A DNA stretch of 64,000 bases from Plutella xylostella (GCF_932276165.1 NC_063987.1:5208001-5272000); one strand, 5' to 3'. Shown: positions 45,170 through 58,425, counted from the first letter of the stretch. The notes: generated from the letters alone by a model not told the origin. A program made the numbers and translations.

Positions 45170-48100
45170 TTATATTTATAATATATTCCCGAGGAGAACA
45201 GCATAATATAATACAATGTGCTACCCAATGTTCTCAGTACAGAGTGCGCCGGCCATTCTCATAACGACTGGCGAAAGCTCTCCGCACAAAGTAAGCGGCG
45301 CTTTCGTAGCAAAACATTCTAGCGCACGGCGCAAGGGTTCAGCGGAAGCGATTTTAGGGTGCTAATTGGCGGCGGATGGCGTAAGAATGCAGCACACGAC
45401 GTGTTGCAACGTCATAGTTTAGCAAACCACAGTCATTGCAAGGACCAGTGATCGATTAGTCAGAGCTAGAGTATGAGGTTCCCAAAAATATTGTGTCAGT
45501 GACAAAAAAAAGACACTCGACTGAGTCTAGGGTTTGTCACCGTGGTGACTCCGGACGTAGAAAAATAAATCATATTCAGTTTACATAACATAACACCATA
45601 TACCACTCTACTATACTCATACATACAAATACAATTATTTTATTGCCCAAAGAAGTTTTACAAAGTATCGCGATGCAGAGATCCTCACATTAGGCAAGCC
45701 TGTGTCGTGATAATCATATCATTCTGAAAATTGAGATAAATACACCTTACTTTCGCTTACAGTTTATGACTTAACCCCCTCAGTGCGGGGTCCGCGGTAA
45801 AACTGACCCGACAGCACTTTTCGACTCTCGCCACTACATTCTATGCATGTTTCAATTCTGACTTCCGAACTTCGCTCGGCACAATCTTGAGCGTTGCGGG
45901 TTAATTTTGCATGATCACTGCGGGGGCGACTAATAACCACTGTTGTTCGGTTCGTGTATGTAAAGTGTACTTTGTGTTATACACAAAGGGTAGTTTAATA
46001 ATATAACATAAGCAAAGTTAAAAACCCTAAAGATTCAACACTAAAAGTAGCATAACTTTTGTACAAATTTTCATGAAACATGGGTAAGAAGTGTAAGACC
46101 ACTTGAGGTAACCACTACCTATACCCTAAAAGAAACTAAAATCGTTAGGGAGCTACGCTACCACAGACAGATACACAGACACGTTAAACTTGTAACACCC
46201 CTCGTTTTCATACTCATTTTTGAATATTACGAAAGCTTATTCAATTATAACCCGGGTGTTTTCCGTACGTATTCTCATGATTTGGTTCGGTTTCGTCACA
46301 GTGTGAAGAATGTTTGTATTCAGCGCCCACACCCGCCACACCCGCCGGCACGGCAACGAACAATGTGCGGAACATTTGAATGCATCACAACGAAGTTTTA
46401 TTTGAAAATATGGTGTCGAAGTAGGATGTATTGGGGGACTACTTCGAATTTACAGATAAAGATAAAGAAGCTTTTATTTGACACTTAGACAAATGATTTT
46501 CGAACGCATGCACACTCACTAGATTGACGAGTTTATCTCACTTTTCACTATTACATATTGGCAGACTGGCTGAAGATATGTACGGCATTCAAAGAATGCA
46601 CCCCCATTGGCATTCATTTACGTGACGTGAGTTGTGACTCTATTGCGTTATGCTAAGAATGATTGAACACACAAAATGTTGATCTGTATTTTTGTAGGTA
46701 TACCTCACCATGCTAGTACAACGTTTCGGTACTGCACATCCTGAATAAATATCAGTTCAATACAAATAGCAGAGCCTGAAAGACTTCCGTTGTACGCGCC
46801 CTCTCTCTCAGTTTTACATAAAGACCCATCATGGATGGTCATGAATTCGGAGTAGCCGCCCCGATCCGGTAGTCGGAATTTAAATTATTTTGCGCGTGGG
46901 ACGCGGGCGGCTCAGCAATCTGTTTGGTTATGATTTTTATAATTTACTTCAACAATTTATTTCGTTCATGAAAATAGATCTTTGTTATTTATCGATCTTT
47001 CCTTTAGAGCCAAAATGGCTTTTACTACATTGAATAGTCTGAACATTTTGTATTTAACATGTTCCGGTGTGCAATGTTAATCTCCAATTATATTATACTT
47101 ACTTACTTAAAATGGACTGCTACTTCGTAGAAAGTTGTTTTCATTTTTTGCCCTTTCGTTCGATATCGAAAGAGTATTCAAGTCCCTCAGTTACCTTTGA
47201 AAAGTGTTTTTTCAGCAGCAATTACCAATCTGTAATATTTAAGTCGCTAAACAAGTTCAAATCTTAGCCATTTTCTGCCAACGAAACTTTTTAAACAACG
47301 AACCACCGTCGCTGCAGCTGCAACAAACTAAAGATGCATACTTTCCCAAGTCGTCTTATTGGCAGCAAGTCGAGAAAATTAAAGGCTTTTAATTTATTTA
47401 ACGTCCTCCCGTGACACTTTGACATTGGTTGGGAACGAACTGCCCTGATAGCGAACTCCAGAACTTAGCTAACAAATTAAGAAGAATGGCGGAACTTAAA
47501 TTAAAATCTTGGAAAGAGTTCCGACTCAATTTATGCTTGTTGTGTATTTATAAGCCGACAGGGGGTTGTTTAGTGGTGGCCCTCTGGCCATTCGTTTTAA
47601 AGATAGGTAAATGGAATCTTGATGTCTTTTCAGACAAAATTTGAGCTATGGGTTGAAACTGGCTGTTGTATCCACACTGAAATTATTACTTCTTTCAGTA
47701 AGCTTTGTCAATATAAGCATTTTCATAGAGCTTGGTAAACTAAGAAAAACTATACTGCTTACCTACATATTTTTTGTATGTCTTATGTCCTAAATAACTA
47801 TATTTTTTTCTATTAAATTAGTGTAGGTACATTGTTTTATTTCATGTCTCCATAAAATAAAAATGTTAATTCTCTCATATTTGTCACAATTTCCTTTTTA
47901 ACCGGCAAACAAGTGCAAAGAAACGGTACACAGTGATACACCTCGTGAACACTAAAGGAAACCTGCTAGTTTCCGAGAATCGCTTTTAAAAAATATTCCT
48001 CATTCAATTCGGCGAGCGGCAGATTTATTCAAAAGTACAAACTCCTCTCTTTTCCGCTCATATTTTCCGTTTATGATAATTTAATTCTGCGGACATTCCT

Positions 48101-49944
48101 TTAAGTTTATACTAAGTCTAGCTTTCTGGGGCTGCTACCTCATAATAACAACTGGTTTATCGTTTCACCCTTCTGTTGTGGCCAGGGAATACGCGGAAAA
48201 CGATGATATGGCTGTAAGTGTACAAAATACGTAATAAGGTAGATGTAGGTAATTGAACTTGATCGATCAGTTAGTTGGTTCTTAGAGTTTTCTATGTATA
48301 TCTGTATAAATATCTATAGCTTAAAGTTAAAAAAAAGTTTATGTAATATATTACATCGATCCGGACTATCATTTGTACTTTGTGAGCATGATATTTCGTT
48401 AAAACTAAATTGGTAAACTCTAGGTTACAAGTATCGCAAATCATTCTTAGACCAGTTTTTATGAGTCGTTTATAGTTTAGAAGTTATACATAATTGTTAT
48501 GGCTTACGTAAATGTAGGAGGCTACATATTAGTAGACAGTAGCGCCGATCATCAAGATTTACAACAAGGCGGTGAACCGCTTATCGAATTACCTATCGAC
48601 ATTGTGTCTTAATAATCCTAATCACCCACTGGCTTTTGGCTGAATTTTTATTAATCATTATACATTTATGTGTAGGTCGTCTGAAAGAAAACTAACTCCT
48701 TCTTTTACATCAATGTATAATTGTTATTCCATTTCCTAGCCCCACAATTCTGGTCAGTGCCTGCCGGACTAATAAACAGTATGGCGGTGAAATATGGCTC
48801 CACAACGCCAACAGATTCGTGAATATAGCTAGCCTTATATCTCCTCTTCAGTGTACTGAGTGCGTTATAAATTACAGTTTTTCCACGAAACGATAATGTG
48901 CAAGAAAAAATATAAAACAATGTTTGCGCAGCTGTAGTTAAACAATCTTTGTAAACAGGTTATTGCAAAGTTTGTGAGTTACACTCTGTCCCATTCTGAT
49001 TTAAGATTAAGTTTTGATTGTATTTAATTTGTTATTAATACTTACTTTTGATACGTAGGTATTTTTGATACACGATGGAAGAGTGAATTGTACGAGTGAT
49101 TTAGGTACTTAAACATTCTATTATTCTTTGAAGTCCCAACTTCAGAACTCCATTTCATATACGTACAGGCACCGGCGAAATAAAAATGACAAATTACAAT
49201 TCAGAATACTGAGCACCGATTTTCAATGAACAGGAATGAATTTATTATGCGGGAATTTCCCTCTTTTGTCACTTGTTTGAGTCATTGAGTTACATAGCGC
49301 TATATTACAGTGCTTATTGTTGCCCTAAGGCCTACCTATTGGGCTAAAAACGTAGCCTGGGACGTCCCACGCTACCCTCATCCAGCCCTACGGCCATGGT
49401 GGTACTAGAGCGGTGGTGTAATCGCGCATTTAACCTAATTTTGGTTTAACCTAATAATAAATAAGTAAATTAATAAAAACCAGGTTAACTGATTACAATA
49501 CAATACAATACAAATCATTTATTCAAAACACAAGTGATTAAATTCGGTGCAAAAAAAAATTATAATAAGAAATTAGAGGCAAGCTAAGTTATTACAGATG
49601 TGATGAATTAAAAACCAAAGAAGTTATTGCGAAACTATAGCAGAACTATCTCTGCTACAACTGATCGGCCCAGTATAAATACAGGGTGTTGGAAAACGAA
49701 ATACGAGTAAGGAGACCCAAGCTAAGTTTACGACCCCATACATTCAAGGTTTTTCCGCTCCAAACGTCAGGAGCAAGCTAAACGATATTTCTGCGTAATG
49801 GATCAATACTTTTACGGTTTACGTAGTTAAGCTAGGTTTAGTGTCGTCATAACTCTAAGTACCAGATAGGGAAGTAAAATAGGATTTTTGTGCGCTTACC
49901 GCGATAGATATAGGTATAATATCTGTCTCGGTATATCTACAAAA
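45170..49944. other. Intergenic, no gene supported
   Basis: GC-richer patches at 45230-45400 and 46840-46930 are not coding in any frame I can follow. Other frames are short. The segment from TACAGGGTGTTGGAAAACG at 49680 is a MITE-like end. Confidence 0.5.
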
Positions 49945-50112
49945 TACTTCGATCAGTGTGTCCTACCGGTCATGACTGCTGAAACGTGGACACTTACAGT
50001 GGGACTGGTTCACAAACTGAAAATCACTCAGCGGGTTTGGTATGGAAAGAGCTATGCTTGGAGTCTCTCTGAAAGATCGCATCCGGAACGAAGTTATCCG
50101 AAGAGAACTAAA
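49945..50112 (+). pseudogene. LINE reverse-transcriptase C-terminal fragment, frameshifted
   Basis: Frame from about 49966 gives TAETWTLTVGLVHKLKITQR. After a +1/-1 shift near 50035 another frame gives MERAMLGVSLKDRIRNEVI. Both blocks belong to the C-terminal region of lepidopteran RTE-like LINE reverse transcriptases. No intact enzyme is present. Confidence 0.75.
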
Positions 50113-50175
50113 GTAAAGTAAAGCAGTCCACTGCTGGACGTAGGCCTCTCCCAAAGCACGCCACTGGATGCGATC
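50113..50175 (-). mobile_element. LINE 3' tail in opposite orientation
   Basis: Contains CAGTCCACTGCTGGACGTAG then GCCTCTCCCAAAGC, the reverse complement of the tail at 62294. It abuts the plus-sense RT fragment, so the pair is a rearranged or composite relic. Confidence 0.55.
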
Positions 50176-51137
50176 TATAGATTTCCGCATCCAACCTTTC
50201 GCACGTTGTCACCCTATCTATCCGGAGGGCGTTCATACCTATACTGTCAATGGTATTTGTTATGTTGAGTATGAAATTTACATCTAAAAAAAGTTTCCGC
50301 TTTTAACCCTATTTTGTTTTAGAGCATCACATGCGATGAACGTAAATCCTCAGCACCCGGTATAGGCCGCTAAATTTCATACAACCTGGGTGCGGTAACC
50401 GGCTATAACGTCTATATTCTGTGAATAATTTATCCGTTCGCAACGGAACATGCAACATTGTAACATGCGGGGTTGCCAGATTGGAGCCCTCGTCTCCCGA
50501 ATTACCGCTACCTAGTACAATATCGATATGCATAACCAACGACATTTTATTACGAACTAGAAGATGGAGTGTCAGTGCAAAAGAAACATAACACCCCACT
50601 TCTATCTCTGAGCCGAGACATCCTACCTTTAATTATTTTTATTATTATATAGGTATTAACTATTTTTATAAAGTATATACCTATTGCTAAGTATATTATT
50701 AATATTACTTACGAAGTTTAATATTTTTGTGCCTTTCTGCAAGTATGTTGCAGTTCTACGATTTCCTCCCACAGTTTTGCATAATACCATCCTTTCTTAT
50801 GAGCACTAACTATGACACCTTTTGTAGATTGCCCTTGCATATCATAATTTAGATATATACTTTTCTTTGCAATTATTGTCTATCAACTAATTTAACTGAG
50901 CGCAGCCCTTGGCACAAACACACTAATGTCACTCAACTATGTAGCCTATAATATCAAATTAGATTAAGTAGTAAGTGTGCAGGTACCCGACCGTGATAAT
51001 GTTTATTATTTTATATTACCTGTGAATCCTATCATTGGCCTTACTGTATGCTTATATTAAAATGTATGTTATTTAAGTTACGCTGTTGGTTTCGTGAATA
51101 AATAAATAAATAAAGTAACGTTGCAAGATTTATACTA

Positions 51138-51405
51138 TACAGGGTGTTGGGAAAAGGGTATACTAAGCCGAAACCAGCATGTGCAGCATGGTATATCTAA
51201 GCCTGAAACTGAATTCAGAATTCCTAAATTCGCGAAAGAAATATTAATTTTCCATAGAAACTTAGTAGGTCACGTGACTTTTTACTATGGAGAATGAATA
51301 TTTTTTTTCGCGAATTTTGAAATTCTGATTTCAGTTTCGGCCTTAGATATACCATGCTGCACATGCTGGTTTTGGCTTAGTATACCCTTTTCACAACACC
51401 CTGTA
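51138..51405. mobile_element. Hairpin MITE, same family as 29939
   Basis: 268 bp, TACAGGGTGTTG...CAACACCCTGTA. Shares the arm sequence TACTAAGCCGAAACC...GCAGCATGGTATATC but has a longer centre with TCGCGAA motifs. Confidence 0.85.
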
Positions 51406-54400
51406 TTTAAGTCAATGACTTTATTAAATTCATATGAATTATATTTTACCACATCATAACGTGTTTAGAACGGAATTAGATACATTACTGTACCTATAAA
51501 GTGCTTAACAGCTATTATGTTTTAAAGTTTTCATGGTAAGGTATATCGTGGTTACAAAATCTTCGAAACTTAATTTTATAACAAATAAAAAATCTGTTAC
51601 TTACAGTCTTTTAGGTGAAGTACTTATGATTTTGTGCTATGAATCAATTTAAAATAATCCGGCTAATAAGTGAGAACTGGCAACACCGGCCGCGGGCAGA
51701 ACGCGAGCCGCTACTGAATGACCGACGATTTATGAGTCTATGAGTCCGTCGTAATAATTTAAACTAGTACAAACAATCCATTGTCATACACAACAAACAG
51801 ATTGTATGTATGTAGGTATTCAAACTGAAGAGAGTTCAAAGAAAAATAAAATAATAATCAATCAGAAAATGTTCAGACAGTTATACAGCGTGTTGCAAAA
51901 AGCCGAAAAGGAATGACTAGAAATTTTAATAGACACGTTTCCATGGGAACTTTATTTGTATGTGATACCTATTTTAATTTAACGCATCATGTTACTGCTT
52001 CGTAGACCACGATTGTATCTAGTGTCAAGACAAACCCTTTAGGTTTAATGGCATGTTAATTTAAAACCCTAACTATGTTACACAATGTTTTGTATAAATA
52101 AATAAATAAACAACATTTTATATTGAACCACATCATCTACTCAACAACAAGAAACCGTATTTTTCTTGGCGAAGTTCGGAAATACTTAAACAAACATTGT
52201 TCCATATCGTAAAATAGACTTCTTTTGTGGAATGAATATTTACCATGACATTGTTTGTTCCAACTTGGTTATTAATTTCTATATTTTACGACGCTGTACC
52301 TATACTCGAACATAATAATTGTGAATTTACGATTTCAATTTCGTCAGCAAAATGCATCTAGTTTTGCTGGATCACCGTTGGCTTTCCGCCAATGATCGTA
52401 AAATGTATCTATTAAATAGTAGACAACAATTGAACTATACCTACCACATATTTGCAGTGATCACCGAGAAGTATGTAGGTACCTAACTCGGCATCTATGT
52501 ACCGTGGTGGATGACAAAATATATAAAACATGCGCTCGGATCCGTTGACACGTACGAAAGTATACGTAGGTATGTCTCACTTTAAAAAGCCACCACCAAA
52601 AGGCGCATAACTATTGAACAGCTCAGCCGATTTTGATAAAATATGGCTAAGAACACTCGGTAACACACAACATTACCTGTGTCGCTAAAAAATTATAGCG
52701 AAAATCGTTTCAGCTATTTTGGAGCTACGCTTCCACCGACAGATACACAGACACCGATACGTCAAACTAATAACACCACAATTTTTCGTCGAGGATTAAA
52801 AACAAAGCCATCCCTTTACTACATTGGCACACTGCACTCGGTCCTACCTCCTCACATATTACTGGGTATGTAACATCTCTGCAACTTTTCCCCCCGTGTC
52901 TGTATCAGCTCACATCTGTATCTCGACATGACGCGGTGAACTTCACTGTAGTTTGTGATGCTGGTAACACCACGGCTACACACGCAGGGTAGAGAAGTTA
53001 AGCTTAGTTCAATATAAAAATCAGACTTATAGGACTCTGTTTACAATGAATTTGAATGTTAGGTAGTACCTACTTAGTAGTTAAATATCATTGTCATAGA
53101 AAAAGTGGTATAATTATTATGCCAAATCAAAAAAGTCACGTTACAAATTTTTAAGAGGATAAAAAACTGATAACCGATCTCTTAAAACGTGATTTTAGTA
53201 ACAAGAGATTTCCACAAAATTTTACCAATAAGTACTAAATTTTATTCGATGTTTTAGGCCTTCGGTACTCGTAGTCATATAACTCATCGAAAAAAGTGCT
53301 AGTTACCCTTTTGTACCCTCACCGTCCCTAGCACGGGTGTTGCCGCACCAGCTTATTTCACTCGTCTATACAATTTGCTATTTTGCGGCACGATTTTGGA
53401 GAGGCTCCAAATACAGTCGGCCTGACTTAGAGTCCCGGCTGCGAGCTGGCAAGCCTGCGAGATAACATTCTTGTATATCAATAATATGCTTTTCATGTTA
53501 TAAATAAGTCAGAAAAGGAATATTTGGAATACGCTACTACTACTAAATATTAAATGATTTAGGGCTGATTTTTCAATGGTTAGATAATGTTACTAACTGT
53601 CTGCTGCTAATCTAATATGCTAACTGTCTAATTAAACATTCAGACGCGACAGCATCAGAATTATTCCTCAAATAACTTTAATCTGACTATATAAAAATCA
53701 TCAGCCCTTAGTAAGCGGATTTGGAAATGGTTACATTTATAGCTAACCATAAAAGGTGTGAAGGATATTTTGTGAAAATGTATCGAAGGTACACTTGTCC
53801 AAAATTAATAATGCACATGCAGATCTTCACACCCGAATCATTAAATCGTAAGAGCCTTAAAAAAACACTGGCATTTTGCACCTTGTTCGAAAGAAATAGG
53901 AGTCAATATCATGTGTCACATAATCGAATACAACTAATCTGTCAAAGATTTCTATGCGCATTATCAATTTTGGAGCACTGTATATTGTATACATTTCCTG
54001 ACATAAAATTAAAAACATACTTAATCATAAACTTAGGTCCTACTGCAATGTGTTAGAGTAGAATAACTCCTGTTTATCCACACAATTAAATTATACCCGA
54101 AGAAATCCCCTCTTATAGTTATAACACAGCCCATTCGCGTTAGTGCTTTTAGCAGTTTCGTGAAACGAAAAGTAAACAGACGTACACTTTAACGTACGAA
54201 ACGTAACGTATAACGTATATATAACGGGATAACGGCTTTTAGCCAACTGTAATGGCTGACGGTAGAATTAATTTATTTGTGACGCAGCGTTCGCGACTCA
54301 CTTCTAGCTTTTTAAGGGGGGGAGGGGAGGGAGCCCGCTCAAATGCTAAAATGGCGAAGCTCATTTAAAACATGCTGAATTGCACCGAAGACCTAGTCTT

Positions 54401-54599
54401 GACTGAGTGTTGAATAAAAATGTTCTATGTTGGTTTAATTACGAATTAAGTCCCTCTAGGCAATTGTAGGCATCTATCAAGTGTGTGGAACATGGCACAT
54501 TGTACCAGTGTTCACCAGTGCACTACGTGGTTTGCATAGAGAGACCGATACGGCCTGGACCAGGGGGTCACTCTTGAAATCGACAAAACGAACGAACGA
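51406..54599. other. Intergenic, no gene supported
   Basis: The longest frame, 53721-54056 (+, 111 codons), is Cys/His/Lys-rich without a recognisable pattern and has no good splice context. TACAGCGTGTTGCAAAAAG at 51884 is another decayed MITE end. Confidence 0.5.
53562..53707. mobile_element. Harbinger-like MITE with TTA duplication
   Basis: 146 bp, GGGCTGATTTTTCAATGG ... AAAATCATCAGCCC, flanked by TTA (53559-53561, 53708-53710). Only the outer 14 or so bases pair well. Confidence 0.65.
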
Positions 54600-54785
54600 G
54601 AATTGTATCGGCAAACTTTATTGTGGGGACATTTTTTACTGTGGGGACATCTCACACACGGCCATCCGACCCCAAGCTAGGTAGAACCTGTGTTATGGGT
54701 GTCGGGCAGCTGATATATCTACACAAATAGATAGATATATACATATTTAATATATAAACAACAGCCAGACACAAGGCAAACACAA
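54600..54785 (+). mobile_element. Retroelement 3'-like segment left of the foldback array
   Basis: GGCCATCCGACCCCAAGC then GGTAGAACCTGTGTTATGG and a TATATATA-rich stretch. This resembles a common moth LINE 3' region. No coding potential is left. Confidence 0.4.
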
Positions 54786-54813
54786 AAGAGGATGGGCAAA
54801 AATATATGGGAGC

Positions 54814-56860
54814 TGGGACCACCCTCCAATAGCAATAAGACTAACATCGTTGGATAGGTCTTGTCAATAGGAATAACTTTTGCTTGGACAGCTTTGTTGT
54901 CACAGTTGTCCGTTCTGAGATATATGACTTATAAGTTCCGATACTCGCCAGTTCATCTTACTGCTATTGGAGGATGGACCACCCTCCAATAGCAGTAAGA
55001 TTAACGTCGTTGGATAGGTCTTGTCAATAGGAATAACTTTTGCTTTGACAGATTTGTTGTCACAGTTGTCCGTTCAGAGATATTTGACTTATAAGTACCG
55101 ATACTCGTCAGTTCATCTTACTGCTATTGGAGGCTGGACCACCCTCGAATAGCAGTAAGACTAATGTCGTTGGATAGGTCTTGTTAATAGGAATAACTTT
55201 TGCTTTGACAGCTTTGTTGTCACAGTTGTCCGTTCAGAGATATTTGACTTATAAGTTCCGATAGTCGTCAGTTCATCTTACTGCTATTGGAGGATGGACC
55301 ACCCTCTAATAGCAGTAAGACTAACGTCGTTGGATAGGTCTAGTCAATAGGAATAACTTTTGCTTTGACAGCTTTGTTGTCACAGTTGTCCGTTCAGAGA
55401 TATTTGACTTATAAGTTCCGATAGTCGTCAGTTCATCTTACTGCTATTGGAGGATGGACCACCCTCTAATAGCAGTAAGACTAACGTCGTTGGATAGGTC
55501 TAGTCAATAGGAATAACTTTTGCTTTGACAGCTTTGTTGTCACAGTTGTCCGTTCAGAGATTTATGACATATAAGTTCCGATAGGATAAAATGTAGTTTT
55601 AAAATTAATGGTGGAGGAGTGTTGTGTTTGTGGTCATCGTATATGATGACCTCTTTGTGAAGTGACAGTTCACCTGTCACGCTTATTAAGAAAATGGCAG
55701 CTAACAAGCAATTGTATTATTAATTACCGCCAACCCGCAATGTATTTTTGCAGTAAGATGAACTGACGACTATCGGAACTTATAAGTCAAATATCTCTGA
55801 ACGGACAACTGTGACAACAAAGCTGTCAAAGCAAACGTTATTCCTATTGACATGACCTATCTAACAATGTTAGTCTTAATGCTATTGGAGGGTGGTCCAG
55901 CCTCCAATAGCAGTAACATGAACAGACGAGTATCGGAACTTATAAGTCAAATATCTCTGAACGGACAACTGTGACAACAAAGCTATCAAAGCAAAAGTTA
56001 TTCCTATTGACAAGACCTATCTAACAATGTTAGTCTTAATGCTATTGGAGGGTGGTCCAGCCTCCAATAGCAGTAACATGAACAGACGAGTATCGGAACT
56101 TATAAGTCAAATATCTCTGAACGGACAACTGTGACAACAAAGCTGTCAAAGCAAAAGTTATTCCTATTGACAAGACCTATCCAACGACATTAGTTTTACT
56201 GCTATTGGAGGGTGGTCCAGCCTCCTATAGCAGTAAGATGAACTGACGAGTATCGGAACTTATAAGTCAAATATCTCTGAACGGACAACTGTGACAACAA
56301 AGCTATCAAAGCAAAAGTTATTCCTATTGACAAGACCTATCTAACAATGTTAGTCTTAATGCTATTGAAGGGTGGTCCAGCCTCCAATAGCAGTAACATG
56401 AACAGACGAGTATCGGAACTTATAAGTCAAATATCTCTGAACGGACAACTGTGACAACAAAGCTATCAAAGCAAAAGTTATTCCTATTGACAAGACCTAT
56501 CTAACAATGTTAGTCTTAATGCTATTGGAGGGTGGTCCAGCCTCCAATAGCAGTAAGATGAACTGACGAGTATCGGAACTTATAAGTCAAATATCTCTGA
56601 ACGGACAACTGTGACAACAAAGCTGTCAAAGCAAAAGTTATTTCTATTGACAAGACCTATCCAACGACATTAGTCTTATTGCTATTGGAGGGTGGTCCAG
56701 CCTCCAATAGCAGTAAGATGAACTGACGAGTATCGGAACTTATAAGTCAAATATCTCTGAACGGACAACTGTGACAACAAAGCTGTCATAGCAAAAGTTA
56801 TTCCTATTGACAAGACCTATCCAACGATGTTAGTCTTAATGCTATTGGAGGGTGGTCCCA
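54814..56860. mobile_element. Foldback-like element made of 160-bp tandem units in two opposed arms
   Basis: The left arm has five units starting at 54816, 54976, 55136, 55296 and 55456 (exact period 160). The right arm has seven units in reverse complement, with GGTGGTCC boundaries at 55891, 56051, 56211, 56371, 56531, 56691 and 56851. A unique centre of about 165 bp (55586-55751) separates them. Each unit boundary is itself a short palindrome (CTGCTATTGGAGG...CCTCCAATAGCAG). The outer ends share TGGGACCACCCTCCAATAGC. Large inverted arms of tandem units around a unique core are the layout of Foldback/Galileo-type transposons; no target duplication or transposase was found. Confidence 0.75.
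55586..55751. other. Unique core of the foldback-like element
   Basis: It lies between the two arrays and carries none of the 160-bp repeat. It includes small hairpins: GTCATCGTATATGATGAC (near-palindrome) and GTGACAG...CTGTCAC. No ORF of note. Confidence 0.6.
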
Positions 56861-57060
56861 ATCTGCCCATTGTCATTTAATTTATTTAATTACCTGTCTA
56901 TACCTATTTCAACTGTGTTGTACCGTGCTACATAAATATAAGTGTCATTAGTTATTATGCTTAATTAGAAATGAGAGTAACCTGCCAACAAACTGTTTTC
57001 ACAGTTTGGCAGACATTTAATAATTGTAATACTCAGCATGCATTTTTGATAATAAAGATA

Positions 57061-57178
57061 ATAAAAAAAAAAAAAAAAAATGCTCATCACACAAATGTTT
57101 GCCTTGGGCGGGATTCGAACCCGAGGCCCTCAGCTTCGGAAGCAGCTTCATTACCGCCTTAGCTACGGTGCCGTCAAA
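57061..57178 (-). mobile_element. tRNA-derived SINE, third type
   Basis: On the minus strand it begins with a tRNA-like region containing GTAGCTAAGGCGG and B box GGTTCGAATCC, followed by a short body. The plus strand shows an 18-base A run at the other end. No target duplication identified. Confidence 0.65.
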
Positions 57179-57182
57179 CTAG

Positions 57183-57240
57183 AGCCGTGAAAGCGCTGCA
57201 GTTTTGTTTTTTGCTATCGCTGCACTAAACACGGCTCTAT
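57183..57240. repeat. Short hairpin (AGAGCCGTGAAAGCGCTGCAG)
   Basis: AGAGCCGTG...GCGCTGCAG and CTGCACTAAACACGGCTCT pair imperfectly across a T-rich loop. It lies just beyond the 57061 SINE. Confidence 0.5.
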
Positions 57241-57473
57241 TTCGTTGTATTAAGCTAGTAAATTATCACTTAATATTTATTTAGATTTAGACAGTGACCC
57301 TCCTGATTACCCGTACGATGTAGCCTCTGGGTAGGTCCATGCATCGGCAGAGTCTATCTATCGCCAATAAGTTACTGCGGGGTCACTCTATATAACCATT
57401 AAAGAAGTTTCGGAGCGCTGTATCCTGCCGATCGAGCGAAAACTCTCGTTCGCTTTTCGTAATTATAGAATAA

Positions 57474-57645
57474 CTAGCTGTTCCCGCGAGCTTCGCTTCG
57501 CCTTTAAAAGTTTTCCCGTGGGAATTCCGGGATAAAAAGTAGCCTATGTTCATTCAAATCCGTTCAGTAATTTTGGCGTGAAAGAGTAACAGACAGACAC
57601 AGTTACATTCGCATTTAAAAAATTAGTTAGGATAAATCTGCAGCT
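57474..57645 (-). repeat. Inverted copy of the 44940 repeat
   Basis: CTAGCTGTTCCCGCGAGCTT, CGGGATAAAAAGTAGCCTA, AGTAACAGACAGACACAG, reverse complement of 44940-45165 with an internal deletion. Confidence 0.7.
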
Positions 57646-58299
57646 AAATTTGTTTCTCACTTTCAGGCAGGCGGCAGCTGAAGATGCATTAATTTATTTT
57701 TTCGAGTCAGTATTTGACCCTCATTTAAGGTAGTGCAAGACTGGCATATAAATGAAAGATTTTTAGATAATATGTCCTAAAAAGTATGTCAGCATGCCAT
57801 TTAAATGGCTAAAATGCCAGCTGTGAGAGAAGAGTCGTTTTCTAGTTATTTAGGTAGCCATATCGGAACCTACCCTGGCTATGTTGTAGGCCCCTTCTGT
57901 ATGTCAGAAATTGTTAATGCTGTATTACACAGACATTACAGTTTGTCACTCTGATCAACTTTATTTCTATCTTTAAAAACACGCTTTCAAAACCTTTTAT
58001 GTAAACCTTCTTAAAACAACATACACTGCACTAACCCTGTTAGGTTCGTTTAAAAACGTTAGCAAACAAACTTTAATAACTTTCTAAAATGGAGTCCCAA
58101 AGGATATCCGGTGGTCATTTATTTCTTCTGCCAACTTTATATTGTGTCACTACAGCCAAGTCTCTTTTTTGTAAAACGGGCTCTCATACTCGTATATTAC
58201 TTCTGGTTTAATTACACCAGCTAGGCTTACTCTTCAAACTTTAATTTATAAACAAAATCTGTGTAGCTCGATACTATTATATTTTTCGGTTGCATTTTG

Positions 58300-58425
58300 G
58301 GAGGTAACGCAGGCGAGTCACTCACTTTTCACACAGTTGTACTCACGTGATAGGTCACCGTATCGCCGTTGACTGAGTTAGTAAGAGGTGACTACGGGGA
58401 TTACGGTCGTGACTGCCGTGAGCAT
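58300..58425. repeat. Rearranged copy of the SINE-like tail module
   Basis: The left half (AGGCGAGTCACTCACTTTTC ... GTATCGCCGTT) is in minus sense, and the right half (GTAAGAGGTGACTACGGGGA, TTACGG) is in plus sense. The two halves have been inverted relative to each other. Confidence 0.6.

Noticed and set aside
53721..54056. 111-codon plus-strand ORF next to a MITE.
   Set aside because: No recognisable motif; length is not significant in 64 kb of stop-poor stretches.
54814..56860. CRISPR-like array.
   Set aside because: Units are contiguous 160-bp repeats without unique spacers, and the host is a eukaryote. It is tandem, foldback-type DNA.
57103..57175. Possible minus-strand tRNA.
   Set aside because: Part of a SINE relic ending in an A run; no proper cloverleaf acceptor pairing.
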